A stretch of DNA of 64,000 bases from Bacillota bacterium (GTDB lineage Bacteria; Bacillota; Bacilli; Alicyclobacillales; SLC66). The position numbers and the translations under genes are program-made. Below, piece by piece: positions 26,304 through 36,132 of this stretch (the first letter of the stretch is position 1; the number at the start of each line of letters is the position of its first letter). The notes below the pieces were generated by a model. The model worked only from the letters and a program-made list of their open reading frames with translations, was not told the origin of the DNA and did not search any database. The stretch is from NCBI GenBank assembly GCA_021828865.1, contig JAJZCW010000005.1, positions 81,706 through 145,705 on the forward strand, in the 5' to 3' direction.

Positions 26304-28013
26304 TCAGTTGGACGCGGTCCAATATTGCATTTGCGGGAACGCGGTCGCAGCATCGAGGTATGGTAGCACATTATGGACGGTGGGTCCTGTCACCACGAGT
26401 GTCGCAACGTTTTGTCCCCAGAGGAACGGAAGAACTTTTGCAGTGTAATCTTCATAGGCAAAGAAGTGCTGCATGGTTTGTTGCTGCGTTGCATACGGTA
26501 TGTGCGTTGCGTTGATTAGTTGATCCTCTGTAGCATTGCTGAATCCGGTTCCTGAAGGAGCGGTGGATGCAAACAACTGGCCACCTGTAGGATAGAATCC
26601 AGGGCCATTATAATCCCAGCCAGAACCTGTCGCTAACTGCCATGAAGTGTCTTTCGGGTTACTCGTAGCAGAAATAAAGTTACTAAACGGTTCGCCTTTA
26701 AGTGTGACTTTGACACCCATTTGTGCCCAATCCTGCGCCATGACTTCGGCAGTGTCAGTGGAGGAAGTACTACCGGTGACATACATCATGGTGAACTGCA
26801 TTTTTTGAGAGCCTTTGGTCATTACCCCGTTGACCATTTTCCAACCATGCGATTTCAACAATTGGGTGGCTTTCGCAATATTGAAAGGATAAGGCGGATT
26901 TTTCGCGAGTTTTTTATCTAGGAATTGGGTATTGGGAACCGGCGGGATAGGCCCAATCAGAGGAACGGCATACCCTTTATAGATGTCTTTGCTGATTCCT
27001 GCATTATCCAGCCCCATTTGTAACGCCTGGCGCACATACAATTGATCAAAAATGCTCTTCGAAGGGGCCCCTGGCCACATGTTCATTTCTGTCCAGAAGA
27101 TACCGAACGAATATTCTGGAGTCACCTGATCTCCGCTAGATGTAAGCGATCCCTCAGAGCCGATCTCAGATTGATCGAGGTACCCCACATTGATCGCACC
27201 AGTTTTGATAGCAGCAAGCTCTGAAGTATTGGAAGCTTCAAAATTGAAGACGATTTTACTGACCGTACTCTTGTGTCCTGCATAGTTTTTGTTCGGTACA
27301 AGTACCCACGATTGACTAGAGGTGGCACTTTGGACGCTAAACGGTCCGTCTACCACTTTATCAAACATGGCGTTCGTGGCATTGCTGCCTAAGTATTTGA
27401 GTTCCTGATTGATGTTGCTGTATTTATCCATTGCCGCAGCAGGCATTGGCGTCAATTGAATGAGTCCATTGTAAATGAACCATTGTTGGTTAGCTGGCTT
27501 ATCCAGGGTGAAGGTGACTTCATAATTGTTATTCGCCACCACGCTTTTGATGCCACTTGGAATATCGCCTGTACCCACACCAACAAACGGCCAGGGAGCA
27601 GGTGCTTTAGACGATGACGCCGCTTTTACCACGTTCCAAGTAAACATCAGGTCTTTCGACGTGACAGGTTGGCCATTCGACCATTTCCATTTTTTATTTA
27701 AAAACACATGATACACAGTTCCTTGTTTGTTATAGGTCACTTTACTAGCCACTGAGGATTTCCAGTTAATGGTGTAATCGTTATTGATCCACAACAGTGG
27801 TTTGTACAGTTGATCGACAAATTGCGTATTGTAAACGCTGTCGTTTGCAGCATTGACAATAGGCAAGAACCAAGTCAAGTTAGTTTGCGGTGGCAATGCG
27901 TATTCAATCGTGCCACCTGTAGAACTCGATGCTGCAAATGTGGATGGTGCAACAAGCAGGCTGGAACCTGCCGCCATGGCAATGGCCACAGCGATACTCT
28001 TATTCAACTTCAT
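26304..28013 (-). CDS. Peptide ABC transporter substrate-binding protein (SBP family 5), operon 1, no lipobox
   Basis: The extracellular solute-binding protein is of the DppA/OppA type: LDKP, KWKWSNGQPVTSKDLMFTWN, and the family pattern in VRQALQMGLDNAGISKDIYKGYAVPLIGPIPP. The start MKLNKS has GAGGGGGA upstream; the longer open frame has no family sequence. A signal peptide ends near STFAASSS. There is no Cys after it, so the usual lipid anchor is missing although most Gram-positive homologues are lipoproteins. 569 residues. Confidence 0.9.
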   Translation of the reverse strand: MKLNKSIAVAIAMAAGSSLLVAPSTFAASSSTGGTIEYALPPQTNLTWFLPIVNAANDSVYNTQFVDQLYKPLLWINNDYTINWKSSVASKVTYNKQGTVYHVFLNKKWKWSNGQPVTSKDLMFTWNVVKAASSSKAPAPWPFVGVGTGDIPSGIKSVVANNNYEVTFTLDKPANQQWFIYNGLIQLTPMPAAAMDKYSNINQELKYLGSNATNAMFDKVVDGPFSVQSATSSQSWVLVPNKNYAGHKSTVSKIVFNFEASNTSELAAIKTGAINVGYLDQSEIGSEGSLTSSGDQVTPEYSFGIFWTEMNMWPGAPSKSIFDQLYVRQALQMGLDNAGISKDIYKGYAVPLIGPIPPVPNTQFLDKKLAKNPPYPFNIAKATQLLKSHGWKMVNGVMTKGSQKMQFTMMYVTGSTSSTDTAEVMAQDWAQMGVKVTLKGEPFSNFISATSNPKDTSWQLATGSGWDYNGPGFYPTGGQLFASTAPSGTGFSNATEDQLINATHIPYATQQQTMQHFFAYEDYTAKVLPFLWGQNVATLVVTGPTVHNVLPYLDAATAFPQMQYWTASN

Positions 28014-28149
28014 AATTTTTCCCCCTCTTTTTAAACCAATATTATTTTGCGTGAAAAAAACAGTGTCATTATTCTTTTGCCTAAAAAAACCCTTACCAGA
28101 CGATTTACTCCTAGACATCCCCCCTCTCCATCTTTTCCCGATGGAACTC

Positions 28150-29127
28150 TTAGATCGAGTTAGACGAGAAATGACATGCGACAAAATGCTCAGGCTTTAC
28201 CTCCGTCCAAACTGGCACTTCATGCTTGCATATGTCCTGTACAAGCGGACAACGTGTATGAAACACACAACCAGATGGGGGTTTGGCCGGGCTTGGCAAA
28301 TCTCCTTGCAAAATGACACGTTCTCTTTTCATTCTGGGGTTGGGTATTGGCACTGCCGACAGCAATGCTTGTGTATAAGGATGAAGAGGATTAAAAAACA
28401 ATTCTTCTGATGAAGCCAATTCAGCCATTCGACCTAAATACATGACAAGCACACGATCACTAATGTGTTTGACTACCGATAAATCATGTGCGATGAAAAT
28501 ATATGTCAATTGAAAATCATTTTGCAAGTCTTCCAATAGATTGATAATTTGCGATTGAATCGACACATCCAGCGCTGCCACAGGCTCATCCAGAATAACG
28601 AGCTTGGGATTGACAATAAGCGCTCTAGCAATTCCTATACGTTGCCTTTGACCCCCAGAGAACTCGTGTGGGAAACGGCTCGAATAGGACGGATCAAGCC
28701 CCACTCTTTGTAAAATAGAATGAACTTGTTGCTTTCGTGTACTCGCATCAGCGAGTCCATGAACCTCAAGCGGCTCGGAAAGTGTTTGGAAAATCGTATA
28801 CCTTGGGTTTAATGAAGCATAAGGATCTTGAAAAACAATTTGCATTTCTTTTCGCATCGTGCGCATTTGTGACTTGGACAATTTTAGAATGTCTTGCCCT
28901 TTGAAGCGTACTGATCCATCAGTCGGTTCCAGCAATCTTAAAATGCTGCGTCCCAATGTGGATTTTCCACATCCAGATTCACCGACAATCCCTAGTGTTT
29001 CTCCCTCATAAACTTGCAATGAGATTCCATCGACAGCACGCACATTGCCACTTACGCCTCGAAAAAATCCTCCATGAATGGGAAAGTGCTTTTTTAGATC
29101 TTTTATTTCAAGCAATAGTTCACCCAT
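28150..29127 (-). CDS. Peptide ABC transporter ATP-binding protein (DppF/OppF type), operon 1
   Basis: The 325-residue ATPase has Walker [10 protein letters not shown], the ABC signature [15 protein letters not shown], Walker B LVILDEPVAALD and the C-terminal oligopeptide-transporter domain with CVFHTRCPLVQDIC, which in relatives can bind an Fe-S cluster. It starts 3 bases after the dppD-type gene. A spurious open frame of the following gene overlaps its end, but the chosen start of that gene lies 136 bases downstream. Confidence 0.94.
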   Translation of the reverse strand: MGELLLEIKDLKKHFPIHGGFFRGVSGNVRAVDGISLQVYEGETLGIVGESGCGKSTLGRSILRLLEPTDGSVRFKGQDILKLSKSQMRTMRKEMQIVFQDPYASLNPRYTIFQTLSEPLEVHGLADASTRKQQVHSILQRVGLDPSYSSRFPHEFSGGQRQRIGIARALIVNPKLVILDEPVAALDVSIQSQIINLLEDLQNDFQLTYIFIAHDLSVVKHISDRVLVMYLGRMAELASSEELFFNPLHPYTQALLSAVPIPNPRMKRERVILQGDLPSPAKPPSGCVFHTRCPLVQDICKHEVPVWTEVKPEHFVACHFSSNSI

Positions 29128-29130
29128 TGG

Positions 29131-30105
29131 TCATACCACCTTTGCATCATTCAGCCAGCATCGGGATTGGTGATTCTCCCTTATTTCCATTAAAGGTGGG
29201 CTCTCCATCTTGCAACGATCCATTGCATGTGGACAGCGAGTTGCAAAACGACACCCCTTCGGCATTCTCGTTAATGAAGGCACATTACCCACAATTGGTT
29301 GAAGTCGATCCTTATTTTGAACATCAATCTTGGGAATGGCATTCAATAATCCCTGCGTATAAGGATGGTTGGTATTGAAGAAGATATCATCAACTAAACC
29401 CTGTTCCACGATTTGCCCCGCATACATAACGGCAACTCTATCGCACATTTCCGCTACCACGCCCAAATCGTGTGTAATCAAAAGTAAAGAAGTCTTAAAA
29501 TCACGAGAAAGGTTTCTCATCAAATCAAGAATTTGCGCTTGGATAGTGACATCAAGCGCAGTGGTGGGTTCGTCTGCAATTAATAATTGAGGGTTGTTGA
29601 TCATTGCAATCGCTATCATTACGCGTTGCCTCATGCCGCCTGACAATTGATGAGGATATTCTTCCATGATTTCCTCAGGCCGTGCAATTCCCACTTTACG
29701 CAACATCTCTAAGCTTTGCCTTTTTGCTTCATCGTTGGATATCTTATTGTGTAATCGCAAGGTTTCAGATATTTGTGATCCAATCTTATAAACTGGATTC
29801 AATGAGGTCATCGGCTCTTGGAATATCATCCCAATTTGTTTGCCCCTGATCTGATGCATTTCTTCTAGTGATAAATCCAATAAATTACGACCGTTGTATA
29901 GTGCTTTACCACTTATTTTTGCTGATTTAGCGAGTAGTCGGACCAAAGCCAGAGATGTGACGCTTTTACCACATCCAGACTCTCCCACAAGACCAAGTGT
30001 TTCACCGGCATTGATATGAAAGGACACATCATTGACAGCGTGGTAGTATTCACCATTTATATTAAATTCAACACTTAGCGATGTAATATTCAAAACTTCT
30101 GACAA
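29131..30105 (-). CDS. Peptide ABC transporter ATP-binding protein (DppD/OppD type), operon 1
   Basis: The first gene of operon 1 encodes a 324-residue ATPase: Walker [24 protein letters not shown] signature, Walker [13 protein letters not shown], and the C-terminal motif [18 protein letters not shown] is used as start with GGAGGG upstream. It forms the nucleotide-binding pair with the DppF-type protein that follows. Sequence and layout closely parallel the second operon's gene at 34.9-35.9 kb, suggesting ancient duplication. Confidence 0.94.
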   Translation of the reverse strand: MSEVLNITSLSVEFNINGEYYHAVNDVSFHINAGETLGLVGESGCGKSVTSLALVRLLAKSAKISGKALYNGRNLLDLSLEEMHQIRGKQIGMIFQEPMTSLNPVYKIGSQISETLRLHNKISNDEAKRQSLEMLRKVGIARPEEIMEEYPHQLSGGMRQRVMIAIAMINNPQLLIADEPTTALDVTIQAQILDLMRNLSRDFKTSLLLITHDLGVVAEMCDRVAVMYAGQIVEQGLVDDIFFNTNHPYTQGLLNAIPKIDVQNKDRLQPIVGNVPSLTRMPKGCRFATRCPHAMDRCKMESPPLMEIRENHQSRCWLNDAKVV

Positions 30106-30157
30106 TAAAGAGACCCTCCGCTATAGTCATAATTTACTACTTTGAAAACACAATCAG

Positions 30158-30186
30158 ATTATATGCTTAGTGAATTTCAAAGTAAA
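30158..30186 (-). promoter_or_regulatory. Putative promoter of transporter operon 1
   Basis: On the minus strand a perfect TATAAT is preceded at 17 bases by TTTACT, a weak -35. It lies between the terminator of operon 2 and the first gene of operon 1. Confidence 0.5.
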
Positions 30187-30195
30187 GATCCATAG

Positions 30196-30233
30196 TAAAA
30201 CACAGCACGGCCATTAATTGACCGAGCTGTGTT
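30196..30233 (-). terminator. Intrinsic terminator after transporter operon 2
   Basis: Arms AACACAGC and GCTGTGTT are perfect, with an inner CGG/CCG extension, and on the minus strand the hairpin is followed by TTTTAC. It separates the two transporter operons. Confidence 0.75.
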
Positions 30234-30258
30234 GAATCACCATTTGAAATATCCTATT

Positions 30259-31179
30259 TTATGAATAAGAGATGCGCGGATCGACGATGCCATATAAAAT
30301 ATCAACAATCAAATTGAATATAACGACAAACACAGTGGCAAAAAGCACCGTCCCCATAATCAGCGGCACGTCGAGATTTCCGATGGCCTGAAAAGCCAAC
30401 TGCCCTACTCCAGAATATCCGAAGATATCTTCGATGACCACCACTCCGCCTAGTAGCGCCGCCACATCTGTCCCAGCATAAGTCAAAGCTGGGATCAATG
30501 CGTTCCTAAGCGCATGACGCATGACCACGCGAAGCGGGCTGGCACCTTTTGCTTTTGCCGTGCGAATATAATCCTGATTTAATACATCTATCATAGAAGA
30601 TTTTAGTAAGCGCGCATAATATGCAGCACCGGTGATGGCATACGTAAGTGCCGGAAGAATAGCGAAGAGAATTCCGCCTGTACCTCCGATAGGGAGCCAT
30701 CCCAGCCTAAATCCTACCCAATACATCAGTTCGAGACCAACAAAGAATACAGGTAGAGAAATCCCAATCAGTGCCCCTGTACTTAACACATGATCAGTTA
30801 ATTTACGATCGCGTAACGCAGTCAAAATCCCAATCGGAATACCAATGATTAGTTCAAAGACAAAAGCGAGCCCGGCAAGCAATCCGGTCGCACCAATGCG
30901 TTGTCCAATTAATGAAGTTACTGATTGATTCAGCACATAGGAAGTTCCGAGATTACCACGTAAAATATTTCCTAGATAATGGATGTATTGAATGGGTAAA
31001 GGCTCATCCAACCCTAATTGCTTACGAATTTGAAGAACTAAATATTCCGGCGCATGAGGGCCGACAATCGCTCTCGCTGGATCCGCAGGAACGGCATAAG
31101 CCAGCAAAAACGTAATAATGGAAACACCGAGAAGCACAATCAGCGCACCAAATATCCGCCGGATAATATAGGAAACCAC
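30259..31179 (-). CDS. Peptide/nickel-type ABC transporter permease (DppB family), operon 2
   Basis: The 306-residue permease starts VSYIIRRIFGALIVLLGVSIITFLLAYAVPADPARAIVG and carries the docking loop DVLNQDYIRTAKAKGASPLRVVMRHALRNALIPAL. About six helices. GTG start behind GGAGGTG. It is the last gene of operon 2, 79 bases after the binding-protein gene, and ends just before a terminator. Confidence 0.93.
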   Translation of the reverse strand: MVSYIIRRIFGALIVLLGVSIITFLLAYAVPADPARAIVGPHAPEYLVLQIRKQLGLDEPLPIQYIHYLGNILRGNLGTSYVLNQSVTSLIGQRIGATGLLAGLAFVFELIIGIPIGILTALRDRKLTDHVLSTGALIGISLPVFFVGLELMYWVGFRLGWLPIGGTGGILFAILPALTYAITGAAYYARLLKSSMIDVLNQDYIRTAKAKGASPLRVVMRHALRNALIPALTYAGTDVAALLGGVVVIEDIFGYSGVGQLAFQAIGNLDVPLIMGTVLFATVFVVIFNLIVDILYGIVDPRISYS

Positions 31180-31258
31180 AACGACACCTCCATTATTTAG
31201 CCATGCCGCGAAGCATTATCCTTCGCGGCATGGTAAAGCAAGTTCCTAAGTGTAACGA

Positions 31259-32917
31259 TTAGTGACTCACTACCCACATGTATTGCAGTGGATCGGTGAG
31301 GTTCGGGTTGATATAGAAACCTTTTACCCAAGGCTGAACAGCTGCTGGGTAGATCGGGTAATAGAGCGGAATCCAAGGAGCTTGGGACATGATGATGTTT
31401 TGCGCCTGCTTATACACGTTGTTACGTGCAGTTCCTGCTGGCATTAGCGCACCCTTGTTCAACAACGCATCCACTTGCTTGTTGCTGAAGTTGGTGGAGT
31501 TGTTTACTGGAGCCTGATTGCTGTTGAAAAGGGTATTCAGGAAGTCAGAAGGATCTGGGAAGTCTTCGATCCATGCCAACTTAAAGATACTTTGTTTACC
31601 TGCCTCATTATTGGTAAGGAATGTCCCCCATGTGGTTTGGTTAATCGACGCGTTTACGCCAATTTTTTGGAACATGGACTGAACTGCCTCTGCAATTCTG
31701 ACATCGTCAGGTGAAGAGTTATCCGTGTAAATGGTGGTCTTGAATCCATTTGGATAGCCGGCCTGCTTCAAGAGTGCTTTTGCTTTCGCAGGATTGTAGG
31801 TATACGTTGCATTGGCAGGGAGCGTCTTCTCATATGCGGAAGGCATACTAGATGGGATTGGCTCGTTAGCTGGTACTCCCAATCCGCCAAGCAGACGAAT
31901 GATTTGTTGCTTATCTACTGCAAATTCAAGTGCTTTACGCACAAGGACATTCTTGGTTGGGCCGTACTTGGTGTTCAATCCAATATAGTGGATAGCCACT
32001 TGAACGGATTTTACAATGTCTTTCGCAAACTTTGGATTCGTAGACATTGGCAGATAATCCTGAGATGGAATACCCCCCTGGTTCCAGGAGATAAGTCCTG
32101 TATTTCCTTGTTCAAAATTAAGCATTACCGCTTGGGGAGAGTTATTGATATTAAACGTAATTTGATTCAGGTAAGGAATCCCTTTTTGGAAATAGTGCGG
32201 GTTTTTCACAAACACATATTTTTGACCCGGTACATAGGTTTGAAGAATGAATGGACCGGTGCCCATTGGATGAAGATCCACATATTTCTCTGGATGTGAA
32301 TTGACGTAGCTTGGATCCACCGCTGAGAAGAATGGCATCGCAATCACATACAGGAACGTAGCACTCGGATTTTCCAGTGTGATTTGAAGCGTGTTCTTAT
32401 TAATGGCTTTCATACCGCTGATCGTCTTTGCATGCCCTTTTGCATAGGCATCAGACCCCACAATAAGAGGGTCAATAAAACCTGAGCCACCCGATTGGTT
32501 GACGGGATTTAACACACGTTCAAATTCTGTGATAAAGCTTTGCGCAGTGACCGGGTCACCATTCCAGAACTTGGCGTTTTTAATATGGAAAGTGTAGACC
32601 TTTCCTCCATTAGAAACGGTGTAGCTAGCAAGGCTTGGGACAATTTCATTGGTAGCGCCTTTGTAAGTCACTAGCTGATTGTAGAGCTGCAACACGCCTT
32701 CATACGACGTGGTATCGTATGCCTTTGCAGGGTCCAGATGTGGAAATTGGCTGGAAAGATCCATTGTCAATGACCCACCGTATACTGGCTTTGCAGCCGA
32801 TGGCGCAGGAGCAGTCTTTAACGGTTGTGCCGCTTGCGAACTGCATCCGGCAAGTGCGGTGCCCAGCATGGCAACGGAAGCTACCACGCCAAAAATGCGC
32901 ATTTTTTTGGACTTCAT
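31259..32917 (-). CDS. Peptide ABC transporter substrate-binding lipoprotein (SBP family 5), operon 2
   Basis: A lipoprotein signal with lipobox LAGC (residues 22-25) anchors this 552-residue binding protein outside the membrane. Family features are YGGSLTMDLSSQFPHLDPAKAYDTTSYEGVLQLYNQLV near the N-terminus, VRKALEFAVDKQQIIRLLGG, and the C-terminal QAPWIPLYYP. The ATG at MKSKKMRIFG has GGGGGTAA upstream. Its position between the two permease genes differs from operon 1. Confidence 0.93.
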   Translation of the reverse strand: MKSKKMRIFGVVASVAMLGTALAGCSSQAAQPLKTAPAPSAAKPVYGGSLTMDLSSQFPHLDPAKAYDTTSYEGVLQLYNQLVTYKGATNEIVPSLASYTVSNGGKVYTFHIKNAKFWNGDPVTAQSFITEFERVLNPVNQSGGSGFIDPLIVGSDAYAKGHAKTISGMKAINKNTLQITLENPSATFLYVIAMPFFSAVDPSYVNSHPEKYVDLHPMGTGPFILQTYVPGQKYVFVKNPHYFQKGIPYLNQITFNINNSPQAVMLNFEQGNTGLISWNQGGIPSQDYLPMSTNPKFAKDIVKSVQVAIHYIGLNTKYGPTKNVLVRKALEFAVDKQQIIRLLGGLGVPANEPIPSSMPSAYEKTLPANATYTYNPAKAKALLKQAGYPNGFKTTIYTDNSSPDDVRIAEAVQSMFQKIGVNASINQTTWGTFLTNNEAGKQSIFKLAWIEDFPDPSDFLNTLFNSNQAPVNNSTNFSNKQVDALLNKGALMPAGTARNNVYKQAQNIIMSQAPWIPLYYPIYPAAVQPWVKGFYINPNLTDPLQYMWVVSH

Positions 32918-32976
32918 CAATTTACCCCCTATTGAGTATGATAAACACTGATACGCTTTAATCTTCCCCAATTGGC

Positions 32977-33906
32977 TTATCGGACTCTTCTTGGATTGAA
33001 GAGTTCTCGCAAACCATCACCGAGGAGGTTGAAGCCAAGCACGGCAAGCAATAAAGCAAATCCCGGATAATACAGTAGCCAAGGCGCATACTGGAAAACA
33101 GCTTGTCCTTCTGCCAACATACTACCCCAACTGGGAGTTGGTGGCTGAACCCCAATCCCTAAAAAGCTTAAAACAGATTCAAGTAACATGTTATTGCCAA
33201 TATTCAAGGTAGTCAATACGATGACCGGGGCCATGATATTGGGCAGTATAATGCGGAACAATATGCGAAAGCTTCCCGCACCAAGCGCCTTCGCCGCCTG
33301 AACGTACTCAAACTCCTTCACCGCAAGCACTTGTCCGCGAACAATACGGGCTGTAAGCGGCCAACCGAGAACGCCAATCGCGATAAATACATTACTGACA
33401 GAAGGCTTTAACACGGCAACAAGTGCCACAACAAACAATATAAAAGGAAAAGCAAGAAACACATCGGTGATACGCATTATCACAGTATCCACAAATTTAC
33501 CATAATAGCCTGAAATGATGCCCAAAGGAGTTCCGATAAAGAGACTAATTAGACTGGCCATTAAGCCAACTTCTAAAGACACCTGCGAACCCCAGATGAC
33601 CCGACTCATGACGTCTCTTCCTAAATCGTCCGTCCCCATTCTAAATATCGGACCAGGTGGCAATGGTGCACCATCCAACGCAAGCCCATTGGGGAATTGT
33701 GTATCCGGATTAAACGGCGCTAATTTAGCAGCAAAAACTGCGATAATGACGAGTGCAAGCACCATGATCCCGCCGACAAACACTAGTGGATACGCTTTTA
33801 ACAGCCTGAGGAACTTATTGGATTCTTTCATGCCTTCATAGGCAAGCTGCACTTCTAACTTTGTCGGCGTTTCCGGTTCCTGCATATTCACTTCAGCCAT
33901 ACCCAA
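32977..33906 (-). CDS. Peptide/nickel-type ABC transporter permease (DppC family), operon 2
   Basis: The 309-residue permease has an N-terminal helix (YPLVFVGGIMVLALVIIAVFAAKLAPFNP), MGTDDLGRDVMSRVIWGSQVSLEVG and the docking loop VRGQVLAVKEFEYVQAAKALGAGSFRILFRIILPNI. Either the TTG used here (5 bases after AGGAGG) or the ATG two codons later (11 bases after) may be the start. It lies 12 bases after the dppF-type gene. Confidence 0.92.
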   Translation of the reverse strand: MGMAEVNMQEPETPTKLEVQLAYEGMKESNKFLRLLKAYPLVFVGGIMVLALVIIAVFAAKLAPFNPDTQFPNGLALDGAPLPPGPIFRMGTDDLGRDVMSRVIWGSQVSLEVGLMASLISLFIGTPLGIISGYYGKFVDTVIMRITDVFLAFPFILFVVALVAVLKPSVSNVFIAIGVLGWPLTARIVRGQVLAVKEFEYVQAAKALGAGSFRILFRIILPNIMAPVIVLTTLNIGNNMLLESVLSFLGIGVQPPTPSWGSMLAEGQAVFQYAPWLLYYPGFALLLAVLGFNLLGDGLRELFNPRRVR

Positions 33907-33918
33907 CTTTTCCTCCTT

Positions 33919-34890
33919 CTAATTGTACAGGTGGCAGGCCGCAAAGTGGCCAGGTTCAATTTCCTTCCATTCTGGCGCCGTCGTTTTGCAAATGTCCATA
34001 CAAGATTGGCAGCGCGGATGAAAGTAGCACCCACTTGGAGGGTTTGCGGGACTAGGCAGATCTCCTTGAAGAATAATCCGTTCCCTCTTTGCCTCTGGAT
34101 TGGGAATTGGCACGGCCGACAGAAGCGCTTGCGTGTAGGGGTGCAAAGGCTTTTCATAAAGACTATCCGATTCTGCAAGCTCCACCATCTTGCCTAAATA
34201 CATGACTCCCACTCGGTTGCTGATGTGTTTGACCACACTCAGATCGTGCGCAATAAATACATAGGTAAGGTGAAATTCTTTCTGTAAATCATCCAATAAA
34301 TTAAGTACTTGCGACTGCACGGATACATCTAGTGCTGAAACAGGCTCATCTGCAATGATGAGTTTCGGATTTACGGCGAGTGCACGCGCAATTCCAATAC
34401 GCTGACGCTGACCACCTGAAAATTCATGAGGATAACGATTCATTCTGCTAGTGGAGAGACCCACGACTTCCAATAATTCCATTGCTCTTTTTTTGCGTTC
34501 TGCAGCACTTTTATATAGGTTATGGATAATCATTGGTTCTTCAAGTGTTTGTTGTACCGTATACCTGGGATTGAGTGAACCGTACGGATCCTGAAAAACG
34601 ATCTGCATTTCCGATCGAATTTTACGCATCTCTACATTCGATAGTTTCGTCACATTTTTCCCGTTAAAAAATACTTGCCCACCGGAAGGCTCAATTAACC
34701 GCAAAATGCTTCTTCCAGTTGTCGTTTTGCCGCATCCACTTTCCCCAACCAAGCCGAATGTTTCCCCAGCTTTTACATCAAAACTGACACCATCAACGGC
34801 TCGCACATAGCCAACGGTACGACGAAGTATCCCCTTCCGGATGGGAAAGTGCATTTTCAGATCGTTGACACTTAAAAGTGCATCCGTCAT
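33919..34890 (-). CDS. Peptide ABC transporter ATP-binding protein (DppF type), operon 2
   Basis: Walker [10 protein letters not shown], signature [16 protein letters not shown], Walker [13 protein letters not shown], and C-terminal [18 protein letters not shown] behind GAGGAGG, overlapping the previous gene's stop by 4 bases, so translation is coupled. 323 residues. It pairs with the DppD-type ATPase. Closely related to the gene at 28.2-29.1 kb. Confidence 0.94.
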   Translation of the reverse strand: MTDALLSVNDLKMHFPIRKGILRRTVGYVRAVDGVSFDVKAGETFGLVGESGCGKTTTGRSILRLIEPSGGQVFFNGKNVTKLSNVEMRKIRSEMQIVFQDPYGSLNPRYTVQQTLEEPMIIHNLYKSAAERKKRAMELLEVVGLSTSRMNRYPHEFSGGQRQRIGIARALAVNPKLIIADEPVSALDVSVQSQVLNLLDDLQKEFHLTYVFIAHDLSVVKHISNRVGVMYLGKMVELAESDSLYEKPLHPYTQALLSAVPIPNPEAKRERIILQGDLPSPANPPSGCYFHPRCQSCMDICKTTAPEWKEIEPGHFAACHLYN

Positions 34891-35867
34891 TTGGCAACCT
34901 CCTCTTTCTTCATCAACCAACAGCGAGCTTCATGATTTTCTTCCACAGGAAGAAGGGTGGGTTCTTCTTGAATACATTTCTCTGTCACAAATTCACAGCG
35001 AGTAGCAAATCGACATCCTTTTGGCATTAACTCCAAGCTAGGAACATTTCCTGGAATCGAAGGCAGACGTGCTTGCCTTTCTTCCAACTTGGGAATGGAA
35101 TTCATTAACCCAACTGTATAGGGATGCGATGGATTCCTGAATATCTCTTTGACCGAGCCCTGCTCTACCACTTTCCCAGCATACATTACGACCACTCGGT
35201 CACACATTTCCGCAACCACGCCTAAATCATGGGTAATGAGCAAAATGGCCATATTGTGTTCCTTGCGAATTTTACGCATCAAATCAAGTATTTGCGCTTG
35301 AATGGTTACGTCAAGCGCCGTGGTCGGTTCATCTGCAATTAACAACTTGGGGTCGCAGGACATCGCTATGGCAATCATTACCCGTTGACGCATCCCGCCC
35401 GAAAGCCGGTGAGGGTATTCATCCACAATCTGCTCCGCTCTAGGTATCCCCACCGATTTCAGTAAATCAACAGCCTTTGCCCGCGCTTGCGACTTATTCA
35501 TTCCCTTGTGAAGCATTAGCGACTCACTGATTTGACGTCCAATCTTGTGCACAGGATTCAGTGATGTCATTGGTTCCTGGAATATCATAGCAATCTCGTT
35601 GCCGCGAATTTTACGCATATCAGAATCAGAAAGATTCACGAGATCTTTCCCTTCAAAGCGTATGGAGCCTTTTTCGATTTTTCCGTTAGTAGACAATAAC
35701 TGCATCACTGAAAGGGAGGTTACACTTTTCCCACATCCAGATTCCCCGACGATCCCCAACACTTCACCTTTGTCCAAAGTGAAGGAGACGTCTTCTATTG
35801 CCGGCAAATACCCTTTGTTCGTCAGGAAGCTTGTTTTTATACCAGAAACTTCTAGTAAGCTCGACAT
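34887..35867 (-). CDS. Peptide ABC transporter ATP-binding protein (DppD type), operon 2
   Basis: The first gene of operon 2. Walker A GESGCGKS, signature [15 protein letters not shown], Walker [13 protein letters not shown] and C-terminal [15 protein letters not shown]. The start MSSLLEVSG has TAGAGGTGATAAA upstream; the longer open frame lacks family sequence. 326 residues. A leader of about 150 bases separates it from its promoter and the cre-like site. Confidence 0.94.
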   Translation of the reverse strand: MSSLLEVSGIKTSFLTNKGYLPAIEDVSFTLDKGEVLGIVGESGCGKSVTSLSVMQLLSTNGKIEKGSIRFEGKDLVNLSDSDMRKIRGNEIAMIFQEPMTSLNPVHKIGRQISESLMLHKGMNKSQARAKAVDLLKSVGIPRAEQIVDEYPHRLSGGMRQRVMIAIAMSCDPKLLIADEPTTALDVTIQAQILDLMRKIRKEHNMAILLITHDLGVVAEMCDRVVVMYAGKVVEQGSVKEIFRNPSHPYTVGLMNSIPKLEERQARLPSIPGNVPSLELMPKGCRFATRCEFVTEKCIQEEPTLLPVEENHEARCWLMKKEEVAK

Positions 35868-36004
35868 TTTATCACCTCTAAGCACGACAAATAATCTATC
35901 AGACCTTAGCCCTCCACGCAATATAAAATTTATTTAGTAATATACTGGTATTTCTGTGAATGACACTCCATATAAGGTAACATCAATGCCTTAATATCAA
36001 CTGA

Positions 36005-36018
36005 GGAAAACGCTTCCA
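36005..36018 (-). promoter_or_regulatory. cre-like (CcpA) operator of transporter operon 2
   Basis: On the minus strand TGGAAGCGTTTTCC matches the cre consensus (TGAAAGCG-type palindrome) except at two positions. It begins two bases after the -10, where CcpA binding would block initiation or early elongation. HprK and Crh of the same control circuit are encoded in this window. Confidence 0.55.
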
Positions 36019-36019
36019 A

Positions 36020-36048
36020 AGTATACTCTGAGCAAAAAAAATAAGCAA
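36020..36048 (-). promoter_or_regulatory. Putative promoter of transporter operon 2
   Basis: On the minus strand TTGCTT and TATACT are 17 bases apart; the spacer contains a run of eight T. It lies between the his-operon terminator and dppD-type gene 2. Confidence 0.6.
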
Positions 36049-36050
36049 GT

Positions 36051-36094
36051 GAAAATCCTCTAGGCTCCTAGCATACTAAAATCTCCTAGAGGAT
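36051..36094 (-). terminator. Intrinsic terminator after the his operon
   Basis: Perfect 10-base arms ATCCTCTAGG and CCTAGAGGAT with a 20-base loop; on the minus strand TTTTC follows. It lies about 40 bases after the hisIE stop. Confidence 0.75.
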
Positions 36095-36132
36095 GAAAGT
36101 GTAATTTATGGTTAACTCAATAGCTCCTTCAT

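Noticed and set aside
28014..28149. Open frame extending the operon 1 binding protein upstream to 28184
   Set aside because: The extension has no family sequence and overlaps the previous gene; the MKLNKS start has a strong ribosome site and a proper signal peptide.
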